Part shown: positions 8,071 to 16,172 of the stretch, one piece after another | How positions within the stretch are numbered: the first letter of the stretch is position 1 | Layout of the letters: each line of letters opens with the position of its first letter | Source: VAXT01 sp038040395 | GTDB taxonomy: Bacteria; Actinomycetota; Thermoleophilia; Gaiellales; Gaiellaceae | DNA: 64,000 nucleotides | Assembly: GCA_038040395.1 (NCBI GenBank) | Contig: JBBPIJ010000008.1 | Coordinates: forward strand, 1 to 64,000 | Reading direction: 5' to 3' | Notes under the pieces: generated by a model | What the model saw: the letters and a program-made list of their open reading frames with translations, nothing else | Database searches by the model: none | What the model was told of the DNA's origin: nothing | Made by a program: the position numbers and the translations under genes

Positions 8071-8703
8071 TTACGCCCGGCCCGTCTTTCGTGCCGCAAG
8101 TGCCGTTCCGCTCCCGCCCGCAAAGTCCGCAAAGTCCGTGAAACCGCGCTTCGAGAGCTCCTTCTCGAGGACCTCGGGCGGCACGTAGATCGGAGTCTCG
8201 GGGCCGACCGAGAACGAGAAGACGACGTGGCCGTCCGGAGCCGTGACGCGCGCCAGTTCGTCGAAGAACGGGATCATGTTCGCGAGCGTGACGAGGTCGA
8301 ACGACCCGTCGGGATACGGGAGCCGTTCCGCGTCGGCTTCCTCGAACCGGACCCGGTCCGCCAGCTGCGGCGGCGTCCGCTCCCGGGCCTCGGCGAGCAT
8401 TCCAGCGGCGAGATCCGCCCCTACTACTTCCGCGTCGGGATAGCGCGTGGCGAGAATGAACGCGGCCCTGCCGGTACCGGTGCCGAGGTCGAGCGCCCGC
8501 CTCGGGGACGTGCCGATCGAGTCGAGCGCCGTCTCGAGCGACGCGAAGGCCTCGGGCGTTCGCCGCTGGTCCCAGACGGGTGCGATGCGATTGAACTGAA
8601 GGCGCGTCAGCCGCCGGAGCAGGCGCCAGGCCCACGGGCGGCGCACGACCTGATTCGTCGTGAACCGCGCGAACTTCCGGCCCAGCTGCTCGACGACGCT
8701 CAA
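8071..8703 (-). CDS. SAM-dependent methyltransferase (class I, UbiE/type-11-like)
   Basis: The 210-residue protein has motif I ALDLGTGTGRAAFILATRYP, an acidic motif II region (AEVVGADLAAGM), motif III FEEADAERLPYPDGSFDLVT and the following helix. A basic N-terminal helix region precedes the fold. It is the last gene of the heme/cytochrome c operon and overlaps the SAM hydrolase gene by four bases (ATGA). The substrate is unknown. In this position a quinone, tetrapyrrole or lipid substrate is possible, but that is inference only. Confidence 0.85.
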   Translation of the reverse strand: MSVVEQLGRKFARFTTNQVVRRPWAWRLLRRLTRLQFNRIAPVWDQRRTPEAFASLETALDSIGTSPRRALDLGTGTGRAAFILATRYPDAEVVGADLAAGMLAEARERTPPQLADRVRFEEADAERLPYPDGSFDLVTLANMIPFFDELARVTAPDGHVVFSFSVGPETPIYVPPEVLEKELSKRGFTDFADFAGGSGTALAARKTGRA

Positions 8704-9521
8704 TCCGAGACCTTGATCCGGACGTCGACTCCGGGTTGCGCGAAAAACGTCTCAGCCGCGCTGCCCCCGCTGATCGCAATCGCGATGTTCTCGTAGGCGT
8801 CCTCGTAGAGGATGATCTCGCCCGCTCGTGCGTCGGCGTACGTTCGCGCGGCGATCGCGTAGTAGCGATCGGACCGGAGCTCGAGCTCCACCCGCGTGCC
8901 CGGCTCGATCCCGAGCCGCTCGAGGTGCTGCCGCGTCAGGTTGAGCTGCATGTTCCCGAAGCGGTCGACGTAGAGGCAGCATGCGCGAATCCGCGTCTCG
9001 GTCACCTCGGGTTGAGGAACGTCGAGCTGCGCCAGCGAGTCAGGCTCGATCGCCGGACCGAGTTCCTCGATCGCGACCCCCTTTGCGAGGTGCGCCGTCG
9101 CCGGCGAGAAGATGTCCCGACCGTGAAAGGTCGCGGAGACCGGCTCGAGGGCGTAATCGCGATTCGTCACTTCGTAGGCCGCGTCGATCCCGCCCAGCTT
9201 CTCCGCGGCGGGAATGAGCAGCCCGTTGTCCGGGCCTACGAACAAGCGCCCGTCTCCGCTACGAAGCGCAAGCGGGCGTCGCTCGGTGCCGACATACGGA
9301 TCGACGACCGCGAGGTGAACGCCCTCCGGAAGGTACGGGAGCGTGTTCGCGAGCACGAGCGCTCCCTGTAACACGCCCTGGGGCTGGATCCCGTGCGTGA
9401 TGTCGATGATCTCGAGCTCGGGCGCGATGCGCTTCATCACGCCGTGGCACGTGCCGACGTAGTCGTCCTCGAGCCCGAAATCGGTGAGGAAGGTGACGAA
9501 CACGTCAGGACGGTAAACCAC
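8700..9521 (-). CDS. S-adenosyl-L-methionine hydrolase (adenosine-forming), DUF62/SAM hydroxide adenosyltransferase
   Basis: The N-terminal domain matches the family start: FVTFLTDFGLEDDYVGTCHG then IIDITHGIQPQGV, ANTLPYLPEGVHLAVVDPYV and FVGPDNGLL. The second domain begins near GRDIFSPATAHLA. Family members split SAM with hydroxide into adenosine and methionine. GTG 9521 overlaps the end of hemD by 17 bases; GTG 9503, just past the hemD stop, would also fit because homology begins there. Its place behind hemD and before a methyltransferase suggests a link with SAM turnover, which is not established. Confidence 0.9.
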   Translation of the reverse strand: MVYRPDVFVTFLTDFGLEDDYVGTCHGVMKRIAPELEIIDITHGIQPQGVLQGALVLANTLPYLPEGVHLAVVDPYVGTERRPLALRSGDGRLFVGPDNGLLIPAAEKLGGIDAAYEVTNRDYALEPVSATFHGRDIFSPATAHLAKGVAIEELGPAIEPDSLAQLDVPQPEVTETRIRACCLYVDRFGNMQLNLTRQHLERLGIEPGTRVELELRSDRYYAIAARTYADARAGEIILYEDAYENIAIAISGGSAAETFFAQPGVDVRIKVSD

Positions 9522-10140
9522 GGACAGCCGAGATGAGACCGTCGAGGTCGTGAGACTCCGCTTCGGCGACCACCCTCAGGCCCGCCGCCTCCGCCACTCG
9601 GGTCGTCTGCGGTCCGATCGAGACGGCGGGGATGTCGGCGCCGAGCTCGGCGAACGAGCGGGCCGCCGAACCCGACGCGAGCACGACCACGTCTCCTTGC
9701 GGCGACACGGCCGGGCGGACCAGGCGCGTGCGGTAGAGCGGGACGAAATCGGCTCCGAGCTCCTCGATCGGGCGCCGGCGAGACCCTTCCGCGGCTACGA
9801 AGAGGATGCGCCCCTCCGGCCGCGGGAACTCAGCGAGCAAACCGTCCTGGGACGAAACCGCTGGCACAAAGGCCGGCTCGACGCCCAGCTCACGCAGCGC
9901 CTCGGCGGTGCCGGGACCGACAGCCGCGACCTTCGGCAGCTCCCCGCTCGCGCGCGCGACAAGCTCTCGAGCGCCGTTCGGGCTCGTGACGATCACCCAC
10001 TCGTAGCCTTCGACGTCGACCGGCCCGACGAGGGGCTCGATCTCGATCAGCGGGCACGCGACGACCTCGTGGCCGAGCTCCTCGAGGCGGGCGACCAACG
10101 GGCCGGCCTGATCGCGCGGCCGGGTGACGATCACCTTCAC
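9505..10140 (-). CDS. hemD: Uroporphyrinogen-III synthase
   Basis: This 211-residue HemD-fold protein starts MKVIVTRPRDQAGPLVARLE and contains WVIVTSPNGARELV and AAVGPGTAEALRELGVEPAF, hallmark stretches of the family. It closes hydroxymethylbilane with inversion of ring D to give uroporphyrinogen III. The sequence is poorly conserved in general, and 211 residues is a little short of the usual 240-260. Its ATG overlaps the hemC stop by four bases, so the step follows its substrate-producing enzyme directly. Confidence 0.93.
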   Translation of the reverse strand: MKVIVTRPRDQAGPLVARLEELGHEVVACPLIEIEPLVGPVDVEGYEWVIVTSPNGARELVARASGELPKVAAVGPGTAEALRELGVEPAFVPAVSSQDGLLAEFPRPEGRILFVAAEGSRRRPIEELGADFVPLYRTRLVRPAVSPQGDVVVLASGSAARSFAELGADIPAVSIGPQTTRVAEAAGLRVVAEAESHDLDGLISAVRGLPS

Positions 10141-10964
10141 GCCGGAACCAGCGACAGCAGCTCGGCAGCGAGCGCGTCCGGATCGTCACCGCTTCGCCGC
10201 TCCACCCACCGGCCGTCGGGGTCGGCGACGAGCCCCCTCAGAGTCTGTCCGTCGTGGTAGGCGGCGATCGGCGCCAGGCACCCGCCGCCGATCAGTCCGA
10301 CGCAGCGCCGCTCGGCAGAGACCCGTCGCTGCGTCTCCGGGTCGTTCGCCGCGGCGACAAGCTCCTCCTCTCCCGCCCGTACCTGGAGCGCGAGCGCGCC
10401 CTGGCCCGCCTCCGGAAGGAGCTCCTCGGGCTCGAACCGATGTCCGATCTCGGCGGCGAGCCCGAGGCGGTCGAGCCCGCAGGCCGCGAGAACGACTGCG
10501 TCGAGGCCGCGCTCGCGCCGTTTCCGCAGCCGGGTGTCGATGTTCCCGCGCAGGGGCTCGATCGAAAGCGTCGGCTCGAGCGCGAGCAGCTGGGCCCGAC
10601 GACGCACCGAGGCCGTCCCGATGCGCAAGTTGGGCTTGATCGCGTCCGCCCCGCAGAGCGCGTCTCGCGGATCCTCCCGCGGCGGGTACGCGCCGACGAC
10701 GAGCCCGTCCGTGTCGGTCGACGTCATGTCCTTCGCGGAATGGACCGCTACGTCGATGTGCCCGGCCAGAAGCGCCTCTTCCAGCTCCTTCACGAACACG
10801 CCGCGTTCACCGATCTCGCCGAAGGGCTTCGTCCGGTCGCGGTCGCCGGCCGTCGTGATCGGCACAAGCGCTATCTCGATCCCCGTTCCGCGCAGCAGGT
10901 CGCAAGCCAATGCGGCCTGGGTCAGAGCGAGCCTACTGCCCCGGCTTCCGACTCTTATCAGCAC
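10137..10964 (-). CDS. hemC: Hydroxymethylbilane synthase (porphobilinogen deaminase)
   Basis: The 275-residue protein carries the family signatures VGSRGSRLALTQA, VHSAKDMTST and LPEAGQGALALQ. The dipyrromethane cofactor cysteine is in GGGCLAPIAA. It polymerises four porphobilinogens in the cytoplasm. The C-terminal domain is shorter than in Escherichia coli HemC (about 310 residues). GTG 10964 overlaps the hemA 3' end by 32 bases and its own stop overlaps hemD by four, as in a tightly coupled operon. Confidence 0.96.
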   Translation of the reverse strand: MLIRVGSRGSRLALTQAALACDLLRGTGIEIALVPITTAGDRDRTKPFGEIGERGVFVKELEEALLAGHIDVAVHSAKDMTSTDTDGLVVGAYPPREDPRDALCGADAIKPNLRIGTASVRRRAQLLALEPTLSIEPLRGNIDTRLRKRRERGLDAVVLAACGLDRLGLAAEIGHRFEPEELLPEAGQGALALQVRAGEEELVAAANDPETQRRVSAERRCVGLIGGGCLAPIAAYHDGQTLRGLVADPDGRWVERRSGDDPDALAAELLSLVPA

Positions 10965-12174
10965 GCTCGTCCTCCCCGAGACCGAACAGGTGGCGGGCCG
11001 CGTCGACGTACCCCGACCCCTCGGTTGCCGCTGCCTCCTTGAGGCGGACGATCGGGACGTGGAGAAGCTTGTTGACGATCTGCGTCGTCAGCGACTCGAC
11101 CGTGCGTCGCTCGCTCTCGGACAGGCCGCCGAGCCTGCTCGCCGCCTTGGCCAGCTCCCCCGACCTGATCGTCTCCGCGCGCTCACGAAGCGATGCGATC
11201 GCCGGAACGACGTCGAGCGAGGCCTGCCAGTCGCGGAAGCGATCGGCCTCGTGGGCGACGATCGACTCGGCCCGTGCCGCCTCGCGCCATCGACCGCTGA
11301 GGCTCTCGGTGACGACGGCCTCGAGGTCGTCGATGTCGTAGAGGTAACAGTCGTCGATCTCGCCGACCGCGGGCTCGACGTCGCGCGGGACCGCAAGGTC
11401 GATGACGAACAGCGGCCGCCCCTTGCGCTCGGGGACCCGATCCGCCGTCAGGACGTAGCCGGGTGCGCTCGTCGACGAGACGACAACGTCCGCGCGGGCA
11501 AGCTGGTCTCCGACCTGGTCGAACGGAACCGCGTCCGCACCAAAGCGCGCCGCCAGCTCCTCGGCCCTCTCCTGGGTCCGGCTCGTCACGGCTGCGATCG
11601 AGGCTCCGCGCACGGCGAGGCTGCGAGCAGCGAGCTCGCTCACGTCACCCGCACCGACGAGCAGAACGCGGCAACCTTCGAGCTCGCCGAAGACCTGCTG
11701 GGCGAGCGCCGCGGCCGCCGAAGAGACCGACGCGGGACTCTCGCCGATCGCCGTCTCGGCCCGAACCTTCTTGCCCGCGTGAAGCGCCTGGCGGAAAAGC
11801 CGGTCGAGAACGGGGCCGCACGCACCCGCCTCGTAGGCGGTGCGCACCTGCCCGAGGATCTCGCCCTCACCCGGCACGAGCGAGTCGAGCCCGGCCGCGA
11901 CGCGAAACAGGTGAAGCGCGGCGGCCTCGTCGCGAAGCCGATAGAGCTCGATCTCCTCCTCCGCCAGCGCAGCCCCGGCGAGCTCCTCCGCCCGCGCGGG
12001 ATCAGAGTGAGCGAGGTACAGCTCTGTCCGGTTGCACGTCGAGAGGCAGACCGCCTCGCCGCCGTCGGCCAGGCGCCGCGCGAGCTCGGCCGCCCCTTCG
12101 AGATCGAAGGCGACCCGCTCCCGGATCTCGACCGGAGCCAGCCTGTGAGACGTCCCGACAAGAACGAGGTTCAT
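10933..12174 (-). CDS. hemA: Glutamyl-tRNA reductase
   Basis: ATG 12174 begins MNLVLVGTSHRLAPVEIRER, the conserved N-terminus, and overlaps the preceding HemX/CcsA-like gene by four bases. The catalytic cysteine lies in CLSTCNRTELYL, followed by GEGEILGQVRTAYE and the NADPH-binding VLLVGAGDVSELAAR. The length of 413 residues is normal. It reduces glutamyl-tRNA(Glu) to glutamate-1-semialdehyde, the entry to C5-pathway heme synthesis. hemL and hemB are not in the window. Confidence 0.96.
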   Translation of the reverse strand: MNLVLVGTSHRLAPVEIRERVAFDLEGAAELARRLADGGEAVCLSTCNRTELYLAHSDPARAEELAGAALAEEEIELYRLRDEAAALHLFRVAAGLDSLVPGEGEILGQVRTAYEAGACGPVLDRLFRQALHAGKKVRAETAIGESPASVSSAAAALAQQVFGELEGCRVLLVGAGDVSELAARSLAVRGASIAAVTSRTQERAEELAARFGADAVPFDQVGDQLARADVVVSSTSAPGYVLTADRVPERKGRPLFVIDLAVPRDVEPAVGEIDDCYLYDIDDLEAVVTESLSGRWREAARAESIVAHEADRFRDWQASLDVVPAIASLRERAETIRSGELAKAASRLGGLSESERRTVESLTTQIVNKLLHVPIVRLKEAAATEGSGYVDAARHLFGLGEDERADKSRKPGQ

Positions 12175-12956
12175 GCGAAGTGCCCCGTTTGCAGGCTGAG
12201 CTGGAGCGCGATCACGAGCGCAAAGCCGACGAGTGCCGTGTACGCGGCCCGCCGGCCTCGCCAGCCGATGCCGAACCGAAGAACCAGAAACGCCCCGTAC
12301 ACGGTCCACGTGAGCACCGTCAGCACGATCAGCGGATCGAGGTCGGACCCGTGCCGGACCCGAGCGAAGCCCGCGGCCATGCCGAGAGTGAGCACCGGCA
12401 GCGAGAAGGCGACCGTTCGCGCGACGAGACCCTCGAGCGTGACGAGCGAGGGGGCGCGGAAGCGGAGCAAGGTCGAGCTGCGCCGTTTGAGCGCCCGCTC
12501 CTGCCAAAGGTAGAGAGCTGCGAGCGCGGCAGCGAGCGTCAGCCCCGCGAAGCCGGCGAGGAGCAGTCCGACGTGGAGGACGAGGAAGAGCGTCGAGTAG
12601 CCGGTCTTCCCGGACGCGGCGACTCCACCCGCGGCATACGACACGGCCAGCAGCAGCGCGGCGAGCGGCATGACGACGAGCCCGAGCAGACGGAACCGGG
12701 GCTGGCAGCCCCAGATCAGGTACGCGCCGACGACGAACCAGACGAAGAGGTTCAGCGAGCCGGCCCACGTGTCCCACGGGAACCCCTCCGCGCGCGCCGC
12801 CTGGGCCACGAGCAGCGCCGTCTGCACGAGCCAGCCGACGCGGACTCCCCAGGTTGCCAGGCGCCCCATCGAGCCCGGATGCCGCGCGTCACCCGCGTAG
12901 GCAAAAGCCGCCTCACCGTAGGCGAGGAACGCCGGCCAGAAGAGGAGCTCAGCCAC
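12171..12956 (-). CDS. HemX/CcsA-like cytochrome c assembly membrane protein
   Basis: This protein of 261 residues has about eight membrane helices, including WDTWAGSLNLFVWFVVGAYL and the loop GYSTLFLVLHVGLLL of the CcsA/ResC/HemX superfamily. Members handle heme during cytochrome c maturation, or (HemX) modulate HemA levels. The position directly before hemA favours the HemX-like role. The preceding ccmABC genes favour cytochrome c work, so either is possible. It overlaps the small ccmD-like gene by eight bases and hemA by four. Confidence 0.8.
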   Translation of the reverse strand: MAELLFWPAFLAYGEAAFAYAGDARHPGSMGRLATWGVRVGWLVQTALLVAQAARAEGFPWDTWAGSLNLFVWFVVGAYLIWGCQPRFRLLGLVVMPLAALLLAVSYAAGGVAASGKTGYSTLFLVLHVGLLLAGFAGLTLAAALAALYLWQERALKRRSSTLLRFRAPSLVTLEGLVARTVAFSLPVLTLGMAAGFARVRHGSDLDPLIVLTVLTWTVYGAFLVLRFGIGWRGRRAAYTALVGFALVIALQLSLQTGHFA

Positions 12957-13101
12957 CCTGCTTCTCCTTCGCGGCCCGCGCCAAGTCCGTCAGCTCCTGC
13001 TCGAGCCTCCCGACCTTGAGCGCGATGATGAGCAGGTAGACGAGCAGCGTCCCGAGCAGGACGAGATACGCCGCGGTCACGTACTTCTCGCCCGTGGTCA
13101 C
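12949..13101 (-). CDS. CcmD-like small membrane protein
   Basis: GTG 13101 overlaps the ccmC stop (GTGA), giving 50 residues. One membrane helix (about residues 9-28, YLVLLGTLLVYLLIIAL) is followed by a charged helix VGRLEQELTDLARAAKEKQ, the layout of CcmD/HemD-heme-exporter subunits that hold CcmC and CcmE together. Sequence identity in this family is low, so the call rests on topology and its place just after ccmC. Confidence 0.75.
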   Translation of the reverse strand: MTTGEKYVTAAYLVLLGTLLVYLLIIALKVGRLEQELTDLARAAKEKQGG

Positions 13102-13784
13102 GTGAGTAGCTCCCGCAGCTCGCGAAGGCGCGCGTCGATCCGCTTGCCGGCGAGCTCCACGCGGTAGAGCGTCGCCACCAGCGCAAGCATCCCCGCCAGG
13201 CAGACGGTGACCGCAAGCAGCATCGAGCCCGGGAGGTCCGCACCCTCGTGCGTGAAGATCGTCGGGTGCAGGATCGTTCCGGCGATCCGGACGGCCAGGA
13301 AGCTGACCGGGATGAGAACGACTCCGAAGAGCGCGTAGACCGCCGAGTTGCGCTCGCGCCTGGGCCCGGGGTCGGTCGAGTAGCGGAGCATGAAGTACGA
13401 CGAGTAGAAGAGGAACAGGATCAGGAAGAGCACGAGCTGGCGCTCGCCCCAGGTCCACCAGTGCCCCCACGAGACCTTGGCCCAGATCGACCCCGTCACC
13501 AACGTGAGCAGGCCGAAGATGACGCCCATGTGGATCGCGGTGTAGCTCTCGAGGTCATAGCGCCGCTCGCGCGTCCAGAGCAGGCGGAGGGCCTTCCACG
13601 CGCCGACGCCGAAACACGCGTACGCCGTGAGGGCGATCGGGACGTGGATGTAGAAGATCTTCTGGCTGAAGCCCTGGTCCGCGTCCTCAGGCGCGTAGTA
13701 GAAGGCGAGCGCGATCCCCCCGACCAGGAGACCCGCGGCCGCGGCCGCGAGCGCTGCGCTTCTATTCCGTAACGACGTACTCAA
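13098..13784 (-). CDS. ccmC: Heme exporter / cytochrome c maturation protein CcmC
   Basis: The protein has 228 residues and six membrane helices. It carries a tryptophan-rich periplasmic signature WAKVSWGHWWTWGERQ where heme binds, and histidines in FYIHVPIALTAY and YTAIHMGVIFGLL that fit the axial ligands. In system I maturation, CcmC loads heme onto CcmE. The usual D of the WWD motif is G here (WTWGE). The gene overlaps ccmB by 23 bases. A CcmE or CcmF gene is not seen in the window. Confidence 0.9.
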   Translation of the reverse strand: MSTSLRNRSAALAAAAAGLLVGGIALAFYYAPEDADQGFSQKIFYIHVPIALTAYACFGVGAWKALRLLWTRERRYDLESYTAIHMGVIFGLLTLVTGSIWAKVSWGHWWTWGERQLVLFLILFLFYSSYFMLRYSTDPGPRRERNSAVYALFGVVLIPVSFLAVRIAGTILHPTIFTHEGADLPGSMLLAVTVCLAGMLALVATLYRVELAGKRIDARLRELRELLT

Positions 13785-14403
13785 AGCTCGCCCAGCAGAG
13801 AATCACAAAAACCGCGTCGTACAGAGCGAGAAAGGCGAGGAAAGAGCCGGGATTCACGGCCACACTGGCGCCGACGCCTCCGATCACGACCGGGATCACG
13901 AGCGGCAGGAACATGAGCGGCAGCAGCAACTCCCGCGCGCGGCTGGCCGCGGCCATCGCGGCGAGCACGGTTCCGATGGCGGCGATGCCGACGTCGGCGA
14001 GCGCCACCGCGGCGACGAGCTCCCAGGAGAGAGAGTGGAAGAAGAGCGCAAACGCCGGCAGCGCGACGAGCTCGGCCAGGACGAGGAAGGCGGTGACGCC
14101 GATCGTCTTCCCGAGCCAGATCGCGCTCCGGTCGGAGGGTGCGAGCACGAGCCCGTCGAGGGCCCCGTGCTCGCGCTCGGCGGCGAAGGCACGGGTGAGG
14201 CCGAGGAGCGCGGTGAAGACGATGGCGATCCAGAGAAGCCCTGTCTCGGCGCGGGCAGAGGAGCCCGCCGGCAGCGCAAAGTGGAAGACCGTCAGCGCCG
14301 AGACGACGAACAGCAACATCGCCGGCAGCGTGTCGCGAGAGCGGAGCTCGAGGAGGAGGTCCTTGCGCGCGAGGGCGGCGACGTCTGCGGCGTAGTCGCT
14401 CAT
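13762..14403 (-). CDS. ccmB: Heme exporter membrane protein CcmB
   Basis: This 213-residue protein with six predicted helices opens with ALARKDLLLELRSRDTLPAM, the typical CcmB N-terminus. It continues TGLLWIAIVFTALLGLTRAF and EHGALDGLVLAPSDRSAIWL, conserved stretches of the permease. It pairs with the CcmA ATPase. Its ATG overlaps the ccmA stop by four bases. Confidence 0.92.
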   Translation of the reverse strand: MSDYAADVAALARKDLLLELRSRDTLPAMLLFVVSALTVFHFALPAGSSARAETGLLWIAIVFTALLGLTRAFAAEREHGALDGLVLAPSDRSAIWLGKTIGVTAFLVLAELVALPAFALFFHSLSWELVAAVALADVGIAAIGTVLAAMAAASRARELLLPLMFLPLVIPVVIGGVGASVAVNPGSFLAFLALYDAVFVILCWASFEYVVTE

Positions 14404-14978
14404 GCGAGTGCGAGCCTCGCCGTTGCCCGCGGCTCAAGTGCCTCGGGATCGTGGGTCGCGACGAGCGCAGTCGCGCTGCGCTCCGTGAGCTCGGCGTGGA
14501 GGAGCTCGGCACCCTCGGCGTCGAGCCCGTCGAACGGCTCGTCGAGCAGGAGCAGATCGGGGTCGTGCAGGAAGGTCCGGCAGAGGGCGAGGCGCTGGAG
14601 CATCCCGCGAGAGAACGTTCCGGCCCGCTCATTGCGCACGCGCCAGAGCCCGAAGCGCTCGAGCATCGCGCCGGAGCGCTCGCGCCGCTCGGGCAGCCGG
14701 TAGAGGCGGCCGTAGAGCTCGAGGTTCTCCAGGGCGGTCAGCTCGCCGTAGAGAAGCGACTCGTGCCCGAGGAACCCGATCCGCCCACGTGGCACGTAGA
14801 CGTCGAGCTCACCGTCGGTCGGCGCGGCGAGACCCGCACAGAGGCGAAGGAGCGTCGTCTTCCCGGAGCCGTTCGGCCCGGTCACGATCACGAAGCCGCC
14901 GCGCGCCACCTCGAGGTCGAGCCCCTCGAGAACACGCTTGTCTCCGAACCGCTTCGAGAGATTCTGGGCGCGGATCAC
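14400..14978 (-). CDS. ccmA: Heme exporter ATP-binding protein CcmA
   Basis: This is a compact ABC ATPase of 192 residues. Walker A is TGPNGSGKTTLLRL, the signature loop FSRGMLQRLALCRTF is the CcmA variant, Walker B is DLLLLDEPFDGLD, and the switch histidine is in VATHDPEAL. With CcmB and CcmC it drives release of holo-CcmE. It is the first gene of the long heme/cytochrome c operon. GTG 14978 lies only a few bases from the divergent lipoprotein start, so its promoter must sit inside or very near that gene. Confidence 0.93.
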   Translation of the reverse strand: MIRAQNLSKRFGDKRVLEGLDLEVARGGFVIVTGPNGSGKTTLLRLCAGLAAPTDGELDVYVPRGRIGFLGHESLLYGELTALENLELYGRLYRLPERRERSGAMLERFGLWRVRNERAGTFSRGMLQRLALCRTFLHDPDLLLLDEPFDGLDAEGAELLHAELTERSATALVATHDPEALEPRATARLALA

Positions 14979-14981
14979 AGC

Positions 14982-16016
14982 ATGAGTCTAGATTTGCGGG
15001 CCCGCATGTCCTCACATGCCCGGTCGCTTGCTCTTCTCGGCCCGCTCCTGCTCGTTCTGGTCGCATGCGGCCAGGAGGCGCAGTCACCGGCGAGCGGCCG
15101 CGGGCCTGGCCAGATCGTCTTCACCGTGAACAGGGACGGTTGGGGCGAGATCTGGGTGATGAACGCCGACGGGGGAGAGCGTCGCCGGCTCACCGATCAC
15201 GCGCCACGAGGAGCGGATGCATCCGGGAATACGGGCCCGAGCTGGTCGCCGACCGGTGACCGAATTGCGTATGTGGGGACCGGTGACTCCCGCGACGAGC
15301 AGCTCGACGATCAGGAGCTGTACGTGATGGACGCCAACGGCGGAAATGTCGAGCGCCTTACGTCCAACAACGATGCAGACTGGTCCCCGAGCTGGTCGCC
15401 TGACGGGAAGCAGATCCTCTTCGCGCGAGGGAGGCACCTGGGCGAAGAGGGCAGCGAGACGTCTCTGTACCTCATGAATGCCGACGGATCGGGCGAACGG
15501 GTGCTCCTTCGGGGGCCTCGCCGCACGCCTCCGTCCTTCCTCACAGGGCCCGCTTGGTCTCCTGACAGAAAGCGGATCGCCTTTACGCGCATCGACTACA
15601 GGGAGAACGACATGGACGTCTCGGTCTACGTGATGAGCATTGGCGACAAGGATGCGGTCAAGGTCGCCGACACGGCAGGCGAGCCGGCCTGGTCTCCGGA
15701 CGGGAACTCGATCGCATTCGTAAGTTATCGAGACCGCCTGGGCGAGACCTGCTTCCACGACTGCGCCCCCAGCACCGAGATCTACGTCGCCGACGCCGAT
15801 GGCGGAAATCCAAGGCGGCTCACACGCAGCGAGGCCGACGACACGTCGCCAACCTGGTCTCCAGATGGCAAGCGGATCGCGTTCGTCTCGGACCGGTCGA
15901 ACCGGGACGAGCACGAGAACGAGATCTACGTCATCGATGCGGGCAGCGGCGCGCCGGTGAGGATCACGCGCAACTCCGTCTGGGATCTCGACCCCGACTG
16001 GAGCCGGCCCGGCTAG
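14982..16016 (+). CDS. Lipoprotein with TolB/PD40-type beta-propeller repeats
   Basis: A signal peptide ends in a lipobox (LLLVLVACG), so a lipid-anchored extracytoplasmic protein is expected. The rest is a series of PD40 blades with the recurrent pattern I-WVMNADGG-RRLT and PSWSPDGKQILF, seen at least five times. It resembles the TolB C-terminal propeller but lacks the TolB N-terminal domain. ATG 14982 and ATG 15006 are both possible; the second leaves more room for the divergent ccmA start. Function unknown, probably protein or ligand binding at the envelope. Confidence 0.85.
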   Translation: MSLDLRARMSSHARSLALLGPLLLVLVACGQEAQSPASGRGPGQIVFTVNRDGWGEIWVMNADGGERRRLTDHAPRGADASGNTGPSWSPTGDRIAYVGTGDSRDEQLDDQELYVMDANGGNVERLTSNNDADWSPSWSPDGKQILFARGRHLGEEGSETSLYLMNADGSGERVLLRGPRRTPPSFLTGPAWSPDRKRIAFTRIDYRENDMDVSVYVMSIGDKDAVKVADTAGEPAWSPDGNSIAFVSYRDRLGETCFHDCAPSTEIYVADADGGNPRRLTRSEADDTSPTWSPDGKRIAFVSDRSNRDEHENEIYVIDAGSGAPVRITRNSVWDLDPDWSRPG

Positions 16017-16172
16017 ACCTGTCCAGTGCCAGGCACCGGACATGTCCGGGTCTCACGTTCAGAAGCACGGCAGTTGCAGCGTTTTTGTACGAGAACGACC
16101 TGTCCCGACGGGACTTGTGCGGTGCCTGGCACCAAACGTGTCCGGAGTGGCGCTGGCCGACCTGGGAGGGTC
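16017..16172. repeat. Pair of 24-base direct repeats with palindromic cores
   Basis: Positions 16026-16049 and 16122-16145 match at 20 of 24 bases. Each has a palindromic core (GTGCCAGGCAC; GTGCCTGGCAC) and ends in TGTCCGG. Between them lies a perfect hairpin GTCCCG-A-CGGGAC at 16102-16114. No gene is seen. The layout suggests a REP- or MITE-like intergenic element, or a terminator region between two convergent genes. Confidence 0.6.

Noticed and set aside
10534..12513. Plus-strand open frame of 659 codons opposite hemC and hemA
   Set aside because: Antisense shadow of two conserved enzymes.
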